64,000 bases of DNA from Poriferisodalis sp965221195 (GTDB taxonomy: Bacteria > Actinomycetota > Acidimicrobiia > Acidimicrobiales > Poriferisodalaceae). Location of the stretch: assembly GCA_965221195.1 (NCBI GenBank), contig OZ244864.1, forward strand, positions 744,001-808,000, given 5' to 3'. The translations under genes and the position numbers were made by a program. The notes below the pieces were generated by a model, which saw only the letters and a program-made list of their open reading frames with translations, was not told the DNA's origin and made no database searches. Each line of letters begins with the position of its first letter. Position 1 is the stretch's first letter. This document shows positions 23,996 through 33,043 of the stretch, one piece after another.

Positions 23996-26302
23996 ATGGC
24001 AGACACCTCAAATCCCATCTTCGCCGGCCGCTATGAGCTGTTCACCCGCATCGCGCGGGGCGGAATGTCTGAAGTGTTCTTGGGCCGCGATCAACTGCTC
24101 GACCGGCCGGTCGCGGTCAAAGTGCTGTTCCCGGAGTTCGCCACTGATTCGTCGTTCGTCGAACGGTTCCGCCGAGAGGCCCAAGCTGCCGCCAATCTGA
24201 GCCAACCCAACGTGGTCGGTGTGTACGACTGGGGCAACCACGAAGGCACCTACTACATCGTGATGGAGTACGTCGAAGGTCGGAGCTTGGCAGAGGTCAT
24301 CCGCAGCGAAGGTCCGCTGCATCCCGACCGTGCTGCCGATGTCGCCATTGACATCGCTGCGGCGCTGGCATTCGCGCACAGTCAAGATGTCGTGCATCGC
24401 GACATCAAGCCGGGCAACGTGATGATTACTCAGTCCGGCCAAGTCAAAGTCGCTGATTTCGGTATCGCCCGAGCGCTCGGTGGCGGCTCGGACGACTTGA
24501 CGCGTACCGGTTCGGTGATGGGCACCGCTACTTATCTGTCGCCTGAGCAAGCCCAAGGACTCGACGCTGATCCGCGCAGCGATGTGTACTCGCTCTCTGT
24601 GGTGCTGTACGAAATGCTCACGGTTGGGCCACCATTCACTGGCGACAGTCCCGTAGCCATTGCCTACAAGCACGTTCAAGAGGCCCCGACGCCGCCGTCT
24701 CGCTACAACGCCGATGTCCCCCATGAACTAGAAGCCATCTGTCTGAGGGGACTCGCTAAAGAGCCAGGTGCTCGTTACGGCTCAGCCGCTGAGATGCGCA
24801 ATGACTTGCTGCGCTTCCGAGCCGGTCAGCCGACCCATGCGGCATCCGCCAACGTCACGGCCTATTTCCCGGCGGTGACAGCGCCCGCACCAACCGCGCC
24901 CACAGCCAGTGGGCAGAGCACTGCCGCAACGCCACCAGCAGGACACATTGCACCAACCGCGCAGCCACCGAACCCACCGATACCGCCTAACGCCGAATAT
25001 GCCCAGCCGCAATACCCACAGCAGTATCCCCCCAGTGCTCCGCCTCTTCAGATTGAACCGCCGGACCGCACACCTATGTGGATCACACTGCTGGTGATAT
25101 TGCTGCTCGTTATCGCCGGTTTGGTGTTTCTGCTCGTCAACGACCGCGGCGAACCCGGTCAGGCCGCTGAACCCTCAACTAGCGCCGTTGCGCAACAACG
25201 CATGCCCAATGTCGTGAATTTGCCCTTCGCCGACGCGGAGCGCGTGCTCGCCGTTGAAGGCTTTGAGTATGTCCGTCTTGAATTCTCCGAACGCGACGAC
25301 ATAGCTGAGAATCTCGTGTTTCAGCAGATTCCGCGCGCGGGTCTGCCCACTGAGCCCGACAACCCCGACAATCCGATCACGCTGTTCGTCGTCAGTCCTC
25401 GCACTCTGATCCAACCACCCAACGTCGTAGGCAGAAGCTACGAAGAAGCCGAAGCCGCTCTGGTTGCGGCAGGCTTCAGCGTTGATCGGCTCGATGTTCG
25501 CAACGACAATCTGGCCAGCGGTCTAGTGACCGAACAGAGCATTGCGAGCACCGAACAGCGGCCCGCTGGCACGGTCATCACGCTGACGGTCTCTGCGGGC
25601 CGGGGAGAGGTGGAGGTGCCGCGGCTGGTCGGGCAGACCGTAGACGACGCTCGGGTCACGTTGGCTCGTCTCGGGCTCGTAGACCGCGTCGAGCGCGAAT
25701 TCTCCACTGAGTTCAGCGAGGGGATCGTCATGCGCAGCAGTCCCGAAGCCGTCGAGTCGGTGGAGCGCGGCAGCGTCATCACGTTAATCGTCTCAGACGG
25801 CCCCGCGGAACTGATCGTGCCTTCCCTAGAGGATTTCGGCACTTCAATTGCGGATCGCATCGAAGCAGAACTAGTAGCGCTCGGTTTCGACGTGAAGCGC
25901 TCTTTCAGCGAAGTATCCAACGCCGATGTCAATACTGAGGTGGTCCGTGACATCAGCCCTGAGCCCGGGACCGTACTCATCGCAGGTTCCGAAGTTGTCC
26001 TTCATCTGTATGTACCACCGACGGTCGCGGCGGTGCCCAGCTTGGAGACGCTGGGTACGTCTGATGCCGATGCAGTTGAGGCGGCCATGACCGAACTCGG
26101 ATTTCGAGTCAGGCGGGTAACGGAGCCAGTTGAGGCCGGTGAGGCAGCCGACGGGCAGGTCATCGCCACCAATCCGCCGGCCGGCACCGAGGTCAGAATC
26201 AACTACGACACGGTGACGCTGATCATCGCCGTCCCAGCCAACAGTGGCGCTGCGGGATCGGAACCCGCCACAGACACGTTGAACCTCAACAATGACGAGT
26301 AA
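23996..26302 (+). CDS. pknB: Ser/Thr protein kinase PknB with PASTA repeats
   Basis: A transmembrane kinase (768 aa) that senses cell-wall precursors and phosphorylates growth regulators. Catalytic motifs are intact: ARGGMSEVFLG, VAVKVL, VVHRDIKPGNVM, VADFGIARAL and the activation loop TRTGSVMGTATYLSPEQ. A Pro/Ala/Gln-rich juxtamembrane linker leads to one transmembrane helix (WITLLVILLLVIAGLVFLLV, about 360-380). Outside are about five PASTA or PASTA-like repeats, three classic (PNVVN..., PNVVG..., PRLVGQ...) and two divergent (PSLEDFGTS, PSLETLGTS). ATG 23996 overlaps nothing essential and precedes the kinase domain directly. The stop codon lies inside a 12-bp tandem repeat. Confidence 0.95.
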   Translation: MADTSNPIFAGRYELFTRIARGGMSEVFLGRDQLLDRPVAVKVLFPEFATDSSFVERFRREAQAAANLSQPNVVGVYDWGNHEGTYYIVMEYVEGRSLAEVIRSEGPLHPDRAADVAIDIAAALAFAHSQDVVHRDIKPGNVMITQSGQVKVADFGIARALGGGSDDLTRTGSVMGTATYLSPEQAQGLDADPRSDVYSLSVVLYEMLTVGPPFTGDSPVAIAYKHVQEAPTPPSRYNADVPHELEAICLRGLAKEPGARYGSAAEMRNDLLRFRAGQPTHAASANVTAYFPAVTAPAPTAPTASGQSTAATPPAGHIAPTAQPPNPPIPPNAEYAQPQYPQQYPPSAPPLQIEPPDRTPMWITLLVILLLVIAGLVFLLVNDRGEPGQAAEPSTSAVAQQRMPNVVNLPFADAERVLAVEGFEYVRLEFSERDDIAENLVFQQIPRAGLPTEPDNPDNPITLFVVSPRTLIQPPNVVGRSYEEAEAALVAAGFSVDRLDVRNDNLASGLVTEQSIASTEQRPAGTVITLTVSAGRGEVEVPRLVGQTVDDARVTLARLGLVDRVEREFSTEFSEGIVMRSSPEAVESVERGSVITLIVSDGPAELIVPSLEDFGTSIADRIEAELVALGFDVKRSFSEVSNADVNTEVVRDISPEPGTVLIAGSEVVLHLYVPPTVAAVPSLETLGTSDADAVEAAMTELGFRVRRVTEPVEAGEAADGQVIATNPPAGTEVRINYDTVTLIIAVPANSGAAGSEPATDTLNLNNDE

Positions 26303-26331
26303 ACCGGCGAGTAAACCGGCGAGTAAACCGC
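26296..26331. repeat. 12-bp repeat including the pknB stop codon
   Basis: cgagtaaaccgg is repeated about three times; the first copy contains the last Glu codon and TAA of pknB, so the array is a duplication of the gene's end. Confidence 0.9.
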
Positions 26332-26410
26332 AGCCCTTGCGCGGGGCTGATACTGCGACAAGTCTGGCTAGTGCCGCTAGGTTGACCCGATACCGCTAAG
26401 TTGACCCGTC

Positions 26411-26677
26411 ATGGCTAGGCCTCGCAAGACAAGTCGCATCACGCCCAAAGGCACACGTCCGCAGGGTGCGGCCGCGGTCTCGGGGAGTGCTTCTGGTCAG
26501 CTGCCACAGAGCGCTTCGTGGTTCGGCTGGCTCATCGCAGCGCTGCTGGGTCTCGGCACCGCAGTGATCGTGTCTAACTACATGAGCTGGCTGCCCGGAA
26601 GCCCGGCCAGCGCGTGGATTGCGGTGGGATTGGGGATCGTGCTGGTGGGCATCTTGCTGGCAACTCGTTGGCGCTGA
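26411..26677 (+). CDS. crgA: Cell division protein CrgA
   Basis: CrgA is a small actinobacterial membrane protein that helps recruit PBPs and FtsZ partners to the septum. The 88-aa product has a basic N-terminus (MARPRKTSRITPKGTRP), two transmembrane helices (WFGWLIAALLGLGTAVIV and WIAVGLGIVLVGILLA) and the family ending LLATRWR. It lies directly after the pknB cluster, as in mycobacteria and streptomycetes. A 19-bp direct duplication (ccgctaggttgacccgat-like) sits immediately upstream of its ATG. Confidence 0.85.
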   Translation: MARPRKTSRITPKGTRPQGAAAVSGSASGQLPQSASWFGWLIAALLGLGTAVIVSNYMSWLPGSPASAWIAVGLGIVLVGILLATRWR

Positions 26678-26813
26678 CCCGTACAACTTGCTGTTCGGCA
26701 ACTTGCTGTTCGGCACAGTTCGAACCAGTTCAACACAGCTTGAATCACAGTTATGTGACTTTCCCCATTCAGTGGAAAACCTGTGTGAATCAGCGTGGTT
26801 GGTGGGCAGGCAC

Positions 26814-27071
26814 TTACTCGTCGGCGTTGGCGATGAGGTCCATCTCCTCGGTGCAACAGCGAGGCGGGTCTGGGTTCTGCAAAGGGGCACGCGTCATGCG
26901 CATTTCTGTGCCGCACAGGCTGCACCGATAGGTGAGCCGTACTCGCCGCAGTTCACCGGGCGGGGGAGGTGGCGGGATCGGTCGAGAGAACGTGGCCATC
27001 AACCGCAAGCCGAGCCGGTACACGAGGTAGATGAACACCAGCGACAGCGGCACAGCCAGCCACAGGCTCAC
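26814..27071 (-). CDS. Small membrane protein with zinc ribbon
   Basis: An 85-aa protein with one N-terminal transmembrane helix (LWLAVPLSLVFIYLVYRLGL), a Pro-rich linker, and a C-terminal CSLCGTEM...CC arrangement that can bind zinc. No function is known to me. It is encoded opposite to crgA. The coherent helix-linker-ribbon layout and conserved-looking C-terminus support it being a genuine gene. Confidence 0.65.
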   Translation of the reverse strand: MSLWLAVPLSLVFIYLVYRLGLRLMATFSRPIPPPPPPGELRRVRLTYRCSLCGTEMRMTRAPLQNPDPPRCCTEEMDLIANADE

Positions 27072-27172
27072 GCCGCCAAGCTACTGCGGCAGGGTTGCCT
27101 CTGGCTATCGGGACTCAGCTTGCTGTTGCGGCCCAACTTGCTGTTGCGGCCCAGCAGTGACATGGTTGGGCT

Positions 27173-27433
27173 GTGCGGCCGAGCGGGACCGAGCCAGGCG
27201 ATTTCGTCGAATACGACATAGATCTCTACGAGGCCCAGCGCCGCAGCCAGATACGCGCGGCGCTCGAAGCCAGTTGCGTGGCGCTGTCGGCCGAACTCGG
27301 CATCGAACTGCGGGTGTCCAGCGAGGGCAACGACTTGGTGCTCGCCGATGCAGATGGTGTCCGCTACCGAGCAGGCCTGAATCACGAAGGGCGATTAGTG
27401 CTCACTGCTGCTCGAGGTGTGAGCTTGCTCTAG
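27173..27433 (+). CDS. Hypothetical protein (86 aa)
   Basis: I do not recognise this family. The frame from GTG 27173 reads EPGDFVEYDIDLYEAQRRSQ, then a helix (RAALEASCVALSAELGIEL) and a beta-rich end (GNDLVLADADGVRYRAGLN). Codon use looks coding. It overlaps the convergent DUF3499 gene by 32 bp at the 3' ends, which is unusual but possible. Upstream is a two-copy 18-bp duplication (cttgctgttgcggcccaa). Confidence is moderate. Confidence 0.5.
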   Translation: MRPSGTEPGDFVEYDIDLYEAQRRSQIRAALEASCVALSAELGIELRVSSEGNDLVLADADGVRYRAGLNHEGRLVLTAARGVSLL

Positions 27434-27833
27434 GAGCAGCCCGGAAGGCTCGTTCAAGCAATGACGACGGCGCGGGCTGAATCACCGGGCGACGCGGGGC
27501 GGCGGGAGCGGTCACCCTTTGGGGCTGGGGTTTGGGTTTGGGCTTGCGGTGTGAGCGGGAGGCAAAGATTGACTCTGATGCATCTGCGGGGGCTGGCTGA
27601 GCTGCCGACGCATCTGGTGTGGGCACTCGCCGGTCAACCAACTCCCACCCCACCGGCACGGTGATCTTGTCGGCGTGTACTCGACAAAGCGGGATCATCA
27701 TGTCTCGCTGGCGGGCTGTCCCGGCAATCGTCGCGGAATCAAGGTCGTACAGCCACGCCGTGGTCGCAGCGATGTCGTACCCCAGTCCTGCCGTTGCCAT
27801 CTCGGTACACATTCCCCGAACACACTGCAGCAT
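27402..27833 (-). CDS. DUF3499-family protein
   Basis: A 143-aa protein matching the actinobacterial DUF3499 pattern: an early Cys pair (QCVRGMC), the core MATAGLGYDIAATTAWLYDLDS and LCRVHADKITVPVGWELVDRR. The C-terminal half is a variable Pro/Lys-rich tail (RKPKPKPQPQR). Function is unknown; the Cys and His residues suggest a small metal-binding domain. A TACCTT box ends 8 nt before the ATG, consistent with a leaderless transcript. It is divergent from the acyl-CoA dehydrogenase gene. Confidence 0.75.
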   Translation of the reverse strand: MLQCVRGMCTEMATAGLGYDIAATTAWLYDLDSATIAGTARQRDMMIPLCRVHADKITVPVGWELVDRRVPTPDASAAQPAPADASESIFASRSHRKPKPKPQPQRVTAPAAPRRPVIQPAPSSLLERAFRAAPRASSHLEQQ

Positions 27834-27994
27834 GTCTTTTGAAGGTACCGCTAGACGCTGGTTCGCTGAGGGATGCTGACGAATGGAGCGATCAACGGCT
27901 TCTCGCTAAGGTTCACGGTGTCAGCGGCAGCTCAGCGGCTGACAAACACATGAGGGGAGCAGCTGTGGTTGGCGGAGCATTGAAGTCCGCGAGC

Positions 27995-29299
27995 ATGGAC
28001 GATTTCGATCTGCGGATGTCCACCGAGGTCGAACCGCTGTATGAGGCAGTCAAAGCGTTCATCCGTGAAGAGGTCGACCCCATCACCGAGGAATTCCACC
28101 GGTTGGGCGAACGCCGCGAGGAACGTTGGAGTTGGGCACCGGGCCAACTGGAGCTGCTTGACGAAGCTAAGGCCAAAGCGCGCGAGCTGGGTCTGTGGAA
28201 TTTCTTCCTGCCCGACGCAGAGACTGGGGAAGGCCTCAGCAATCTCGACTACGCCTATATCGCCAACGAACTTGGCAAAAACCGGCTTGCCTCAGAGTGC
28301 CTGAACTGCTCCGCGCCAGACACCGGCAACATGGAAGTCCTGGAGCGGGTCGGCACGCCAGAACAAAAAGCACAGTGGCTGGCGCCACTGCTCGACGGCA
28401 AGATCCGCTCGGCGTATGCCATGACCGAACCTGCGGTGATGAGTTCAGACGCCAAGCAAGTGCAAACCAACGCAATCCTCGACGGCGATGAGTGGGTCAT
28501 CAACGGCGAGAAGTTCTACATCTCAGGCGCCGGCGATCCCCGCTGCAAAATCATGATCACGATGGTCCGCACCAACCCCGACGCGGACACCTACAAGCAG
28601 CAATCTCAGATCCTTGTGCCGGTTGATGCTCCCGGGGTGGAGATCGTGGGTCCGATGCATGTGTTCGGTGCCGACGATGCCCCGCACGGCCACATGCACA
28701 TTCTCTTCGATGATGTGCGGGTCCCGCGGGAGAACATCCTGCTCGGCGAAGGCCGCGGCTTTGAGATCAGTCAGCTGCGGCTTGGCCCAGGTCGTATCCA
28801 CCACTGCATGCGCTCGATCGGTGCGGCTGAGAAGGCCATTGAGATGATGGTGGACCGCGGCGTCAGCCGGGAAGGTTTCGGCAAGAAACTCATCAACTTG
28901 GGCAAGAACATGGAGATCGTGTCACGGGCGCGCATTGAGGTAGAGGCGATGCGTCTCATGGTGTTGCGGGCGGCTAAGGCCATGGACACGCTCGGTAATG
29001 CGGAGGCCCGGGTCTGGGTCAGCGCGGTCAAGGCGATGGTGCCCGAGAAATGCTGCGACATCATCAACGAAGCCATCCAGATGCACGGTGCCGCTGGAGT
29101 GTCGCAATGGTTCCCACTGGCCGACATGTGGCACGCACAGCGCACGCTGCGGCTAGCCGACGGCCCCGACGAAGTGCATCACCATGTGGTGGCGCGCGCT
29201 GAGGTTCGCACTCGCGAATCGGAACGTGCTATGGGTTTTGCTGCTAACCACACTCTTGACGGCCCCCGGGCTGGCACCTTGACTTTCGCCGGACCCTGA
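27995..29299 (+). CDS. Acyl-CoA dehydrogenase
   Basis: A flavoenzyme oxidising acyl-CoA thioesters (434 aa). The N-terminal helical domain (RMSTEVEPLYEAVKAFIREE), middle beta domain (SAYAMTEPAVMSSDAKQVQ, VINGEKFYISGAGDPRC) and C-terminal helices (RLGPGRIHHCMRSIGAAEKA, IQMHGAAGVSQWFPLADMWH) are complete, and the FAD-contact TEPAVMSSDA is typical of the ACAD10/11-like branch. ATG 27995 (MDDFDLRM) is preferred; an ATG at 27950 would add 15 residues. No partner genes indicate a specific substrate. Confidence 0.88.
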   Translation: MDDFDLRMSTEVEPLYEAVKAFIREEVDPITEEFHRLGERREERWSWAPGQLELLDEAKAKARELGLWNFFLPDAETGEGLSNLDYAYIANELGKNRLASECLNCSAPDTGNMEVLERVGTPEQKAQWLAPLLDGKIRSAYAMTEPAVMSSDAKQVQTNAILDGDEWVINGEKFYISGAGDPRCKIMITMVRTNPDADTYKQQSQILVPVDAPGVEIVGPMHVFGADDAPHGHMHILFDDVRVPRENILLGEGRGFEISQLRLGPGRIHHCMRSIGAAEKAIEMMVDRGVSREGFGKKLINLGKNMEIVSRARIEVEAMRLMVLRAAKAMDTLGNAEARVWVSAVKAMVPEKCCDIINEAIQMHGAAGVSQWFPLADMWHAQRTLRLADGPDEVHHHVVARAEVRTRESERAMGFAANHTLDGPRAGTLTFAGP

Positions 29300-29447
29300 A
29301 CCGGTAGGGCCTGGCTTCGCTGCAAACCACCCTCACCCTCGCAAAAAAAATCTTGGCTGTCGCGCGCAAAATGGATGGTTTTGGGGTAGGAGCGTTCGAT
29401 GGGCTTCAGATTGGCTGAGGTTTTTTCGCTTTGGAACGGGAGGCATC

Positions 29448-30855
29448 GTGAGACGGCTTTGGGGTTTGAGAGTTTTGGGTGTGATTGCGCTTGTGGTGGG
29501 GGTGCTGTCTGTAACTGCCCCCCCCGGTGGGCGCGCAGGCTGTTTCGTCTACTGAGCGTGGTGAGCTGTTAGGTACTGCTACCTACACGTATCCGGTTGC
29601 TCCTTGTCCTGAGCCTGACGGTTGGACACCTCCGCCGGTGTCTGAAAGTTATATGGCGTTGAGCGATAACTTTGTACACAACGGTATTACTGGCTCTGTG
29701 ACGGTATTTGAGCTAGAGCAGTTGACGCGCACAGTGGTATTGCGTGAATGCGATCCGAGCACAGGGAGGCGGGTACAGATACGCCAGCCTGATAATACTG
29801 TGATTAGGGTTGAGGAGGCGTACGCAGACAAGATCACGGTGTGGTGTGGTGCTGGTTTGGTGTGTACTTGGAATGGTGGCGATGTCAAGGTGGAGGGCAA
29901 TTGGTCTTGGAGTGAAAGTACGCGGTCGGCGGTACCTGATGAAGTGCCGTACGAATCACCTGATCAAAGCGAGATCGGTGCGGCGCCGTTGGATCGTGGG
30001 CGTGTGGGGCGTATCTCAGATCATAATGCTCAAAGGGCACATAGTTTCACGGAGCCTGCGGTGCCGCATTGTGGTGGCCGTTTCGGTGATCCCAACGAGG
30101 TTGATTATCGCGCGAGAGGCTATGAGGGCAGTCCGATCGATAATAATGCCCCGACCACTCTTGACCCTACCGGTGTGTTGGATGACGTAGATTACTATTA
30201 CGGACAGATGGCGTTATATTATAGCCCTTACCCTGATTCCAGTGTTTTCAGTGACACTGCGCCTACCCGTTGTGTGTTGAGTTGGGATCCAGAATTCATT
30301 TGCCGAGGCGTGGCGCAAGCTAGACACGCACGAAACTCACGGCGAATAGTTGAAGGTTATGCTTTTCCTCCTGCGAGCGCATGGAGTGGTAGTGATGTCA
30401 AAGTCGGAGATGTTTTGCGACCGGTGAGGCCTGTGCTGTTGCATTGCCGTGATCTTAATGATTTTACGGTTACACTGAACGGGCGTGATTGTGAATATAC
30501 GACATCAATATTTGAGTACTCTGAGGAGAGTTACCAAAGTTTGCCTCGTATCACCGCACCTCGCGACAGCAGAGCACCTGTCTACGTAGCACCAACTCCG
30601 CAACAGATTGAGCGTTGCGCTGGTGATAATAACTGCATCGACGCTCTCTACGTACGAGCCTACAACAGACACGAACGCGCTGCTGAACACTGGGACGCTA
30701 TGTGGGAAGCATTCCACCAAGAAGTGGACAGACTAGCCCAAACAGGGCAACCATACTGGGTATGTCTCCACACAGAAGACTGGCTCAAAAGAGTACGCGG
30801 CGAAGACGGATACCTACTTCACCTAGACACACCAGACCGCTGCGAAATCCACTAA
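29448..30855 (+). pseudogene. Secreted Cys-rich protein, frameshifted in a C8 tract
   Basis: A GTG at 29448, 5 nt after the ribosome site gggagg, starts a classic signal peptide (RRLWGLRVLGVIALVVGVLS). After a run of eight C (29518-29525) the frame ends at a nearby TGA. With seven C the frame would run on as TAPPVGAQA, an AxA signal-peptidase site, straight into a 442-codon frame ending at 30855. The full product would be about 468 aa, exported, with many paired cysteines (CPEP, CDPST, WCGAGLVC, CAGDNNC) and no family I recognise. Base composition is AT-richer than neighbours, suggesting transfer. It may be phase-variable, a pseudogene, or a sequencing error. Confidence 0.75.
29518..29525. 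repeat. Homopolymer C8 at signal-peptide/body junction
   Basis: Eight consecutive C. Loss of one base restores a continuous secreted protein; such tracts are typical slippage sites. Confidence 0.9.
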
Positions 30856-30935
30856 CCCAACACCCAACTCGATGGCAGTCGCCGACCGAGATCGATCCAA
30901 GTCTGGCCGCGAGCACCGTGACGCGGGCCGGACGC

Positions 30936-31012
30936 TGGTGGAGCTGACGGGACTCGAACCCGTGACCCCCTGCTTGCAAAGCAGGTGCTCTTGCCATCTG
31001 AGCTACAGCCCC
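30936..31012 (-). tRNA. tRNA-Ala (TGC)
   Basis: Minus-strand cloverleaf: acceptor GGGGCTG/CAGCTCC, anticodon stem CCTGC/GCAGG with loop TTTGCAA (anticodon TGC), T arm ACGGGTTCGAGTCCCGT, and encoded CCA at 30936-30938. Confidence 0.95.
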
Positions 31013-31078
31013 AGCGCACCGAAGATCTGCGAGGATACCGTTCGTAGGGCCGGTTAAGTTACGGCCTTTCGCTACAAC

Positions 31079-31123
31079 CAATCTGCAATCGGGCAATCTG
31101 CAATCGGGCAATCTGCAATCGGG
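31079..31123. repeat. Three exact 15-bp units
   Basis: caatctgcaatcggg is repeated three times between tRNA-Ala and the flavin-dependent oxidoreductase gene. Nothing else is seen in this gap. Confidence 0.95.
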
Positions 31124-31250
31124 TTCAGGGCTGCTGTCAGTCAGCGAACCAGCAAGAACGTCCCCAGCCGCAAAAGCCTCTGTGCGATGGGCTTGCGCGA
31201 CGATCAGCTTGCGCAAGACAAACCCTGGCGGATTCTGCTAGGAATCTCCC

Positions 31251-32153
31251 ATGAACATGCCTGCCATTTCGCTCGCAGCGGTCAGCGGCCGCCGCGAGCG
31301 CACTTTAGAAATCGCCACTGAGATCGAACAGCGAGGCTTCAGCGGCATCTACTGCCCGTCCATGGGCGACCCGGTGGCGCTGTGCCAAGCGATCGCCCAT
31401 GTGACCAACGAGATTCCCTTCGGCACCGCGGTGCAGCCGATCTACTTCCGCAATCCCATTGACATGGCCTCAACTGCCGCTTTCATTCGTGAGATCTCCG
31501 GTGGCCGCTTCTGGCTGGGCATCGGTGTTACTCACGGCCCCATACACAGACGGCTCGGCATCACCCCAGGCAAGCCGCTAGCGGACATCCGCGAGTACGT
31601 CGCAGCCATGGAATCCGCCTCAGCGCAGCACGGCGAACTGCCGCCGATCGTGCTAGCCACGCTGCGTCAACGAATGGCAGAGCTGTCCGCTGAGATCAGC
31701 TCCGGCGCTGTGTGGGCCAACGCAAGCTGCAACGACTTCGCGAACTCAGTGGCACACCTCGGCGACGCTGCTCGGCGAGAAAACTTTTTCGTGGGCAACA
31801 TGATTCCGACCGTCATCGACGACGACCGTTACGCAGGAGCCGCCCGCAACCGCAAGACACTCGCTAGCTACGTAGCGTTGCCGAACTACCGGAACTACTG
31901 GAAACAAGCTGGCTACCTCGACGAGATGGAAGCAGCCGAGACAGCTATCGCCGCTGGCGACACCACCGCACTGCACCACGCAATGACCGATGAGTGGCTG
32001 TCGAACGCCACCCTGTACGGATCGGCCTCACAGGTGCGTGACGGTGTTGAGGCTTGGTTTGACGCTGGCTGCAAGACACCCATCTTGGTGCCGTCAAGCA
32101 CCAGCGGCGGCCAGTTAAAGGCACTTGAAGAGGTGTTCGACGCTTTCGCCTAA
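31251..32153 (+). CDS. LLM-class flavin/F420-dependent oxidoreductase
   Basis: A luciferase-like monooxygenase-fold protein (300 aa) using FMN or F420. The TIM-barrel pattern is clear: EIATEIEQRGFSGIYCPS, GTAVQPIYFRNPIDMASTAA, SGGRFWLGIGVTHGP and a C-terminal SASQVRDGVEAWFDAGCKTP. Many actinobacterial members use F420, but this cannot be decided here. The 3' end overlaps the convergent lgt gene by 4 bp. Confidence 0.85.
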   Translation: MNMPAISLAAVSGRRERTLEIATEIEQRGFSGIYCPSMGDPVALCQAIAHVTNEIPFGTAVQPIYFRNPIDMASTAAFIREISGGRFWLGIGVTHGPIHRRLGITPGKPLADIREYVAAMESASAQHGELPPIVLATLRQRMAELSAEISSGAVWANASCNDFANSVAHLGDAARRENFFVGNMIPTVIDDDRYAGAARNRKTLASYVALPNYRNYWKQAGYLDEMEAAETAIAAGDTTALHHAMTDEWLSNATLYGSASQVRDGVEAWFDAGCKTPILVPSSTSGGQLKALEEVFDAFA

Positions 32154-33001
32154 CCATCAACGCTGACGGGGCCGCGGCGCAGCCCCACCAACACCGCGAC
32201 CAACGCGACGAAGCCCACCACTATGGAAGTCCACACATTGAGCCGCAAACCCCACAGCTCATCCGCTGTGTCTATGCGCAGCGTCTCAATCCAGACGCGC
32301 CCCGCGGTGTACCCCAGTACGTACATCGCAAACAGGTAGCCAGTTCGCAAATTCGGCAGCACTTTGGGGATCACCCATACCAGCGTCGCTGCTAGGGCCA
32401 GATTCCACAGTGCCTCGTACGCGAACGTCGGATGAAACGTTTCTTCGAGGCCATAACCGGCGATACGGTGGACCCTGTCGATCTCCAGAGCCCACGGCAA
32501 GTCGGTCGGTCGGCCGTACAGCTCCTGATTGAACCAGTTCCCCAAACGACCGATGGCTTGTGCTGTGGCGAGGGCAGGCGCCAACGCGTCCAACATCGTC
32601 GCGGTGCTGTGCCCACCGCGGCGCAGCATCCACACCGCAACCACCACACCAACAGAGATGCCACCCCAGATACCCAAACCACCCCGCCAGATCTTCACGA
32701 TGTCGCCGAGGTTGTCTTGATAGCGATCGAAGTCGGTGATGACGTGATACAGCCGGGCACCGACAAGCCCGGCGGGCACTGCCCACAGCGCGATCCTGCT
32801 GACAAGATCATCGGCAGTGGCGCGGTACGCCTCATCGCGATCTGCAATGGCACGGCGCCAGCGGCGCGTGGTGATCCACGCCGCAACCACCACAGACACG
32901 CCGAGGGCAAGGCCATAGGCTCGTACCTCAAACGGGCCGAGCGAAATAGAACTGCGTGACGGACTCGGGATGGACGCCAGCAGGCGACCCATCGAAGTCA
33001 T
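32150..33001 (-). CDS. lgt: Prolipoprotein diacylglyceryl transferase
   Basis: Lgt attaches diacylglycerol to the lipobox cysteine of lipoproteins such as the DUF4349 protein in this window. The 283-aa multi-spanning protein has the signature IGRLGNWFNQELYGRPTDLP, the upstream AGLVGARLYHVITDF with its catalytic Arg, and a terminal QG-type transmembrane block (GYLFAMYVLGYTAGRVWIE). The start is ATG 33001 or the ATG three codons later. It is divergent from the DinB-like gene by about 40 bp. Confidence 0.93.
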   Translation of the reverse strand: MTSMGRLLASIPSPSRSSISLGPFEVRAYGLALGVSVVVAAWITTRRWRRAIADRDEAYRATADDLVSRIALWAVPAGLVGARLYHVITDFDRYQDNLGDIVKIWRGGLGIWGGISVGVVVAVWMLRRGGHSTATMLDALAPALATAQAIGRLGNWFNQELYGRPTDLPWALEIDRVHRIAGYGLEETFHPTFAYEALWNLALAATLVWVIPKVLPNLRTGYLFAMYVLGYTAGRVWIETLRIDTADELWGLRLNVWTSIVVGFVALVAVLVGLRRGPVSVDG

Positions 33002-33043
33002 CGGCTTGCCAGCCGCAGCGGCAAAAACAAGGAATCACGAACC

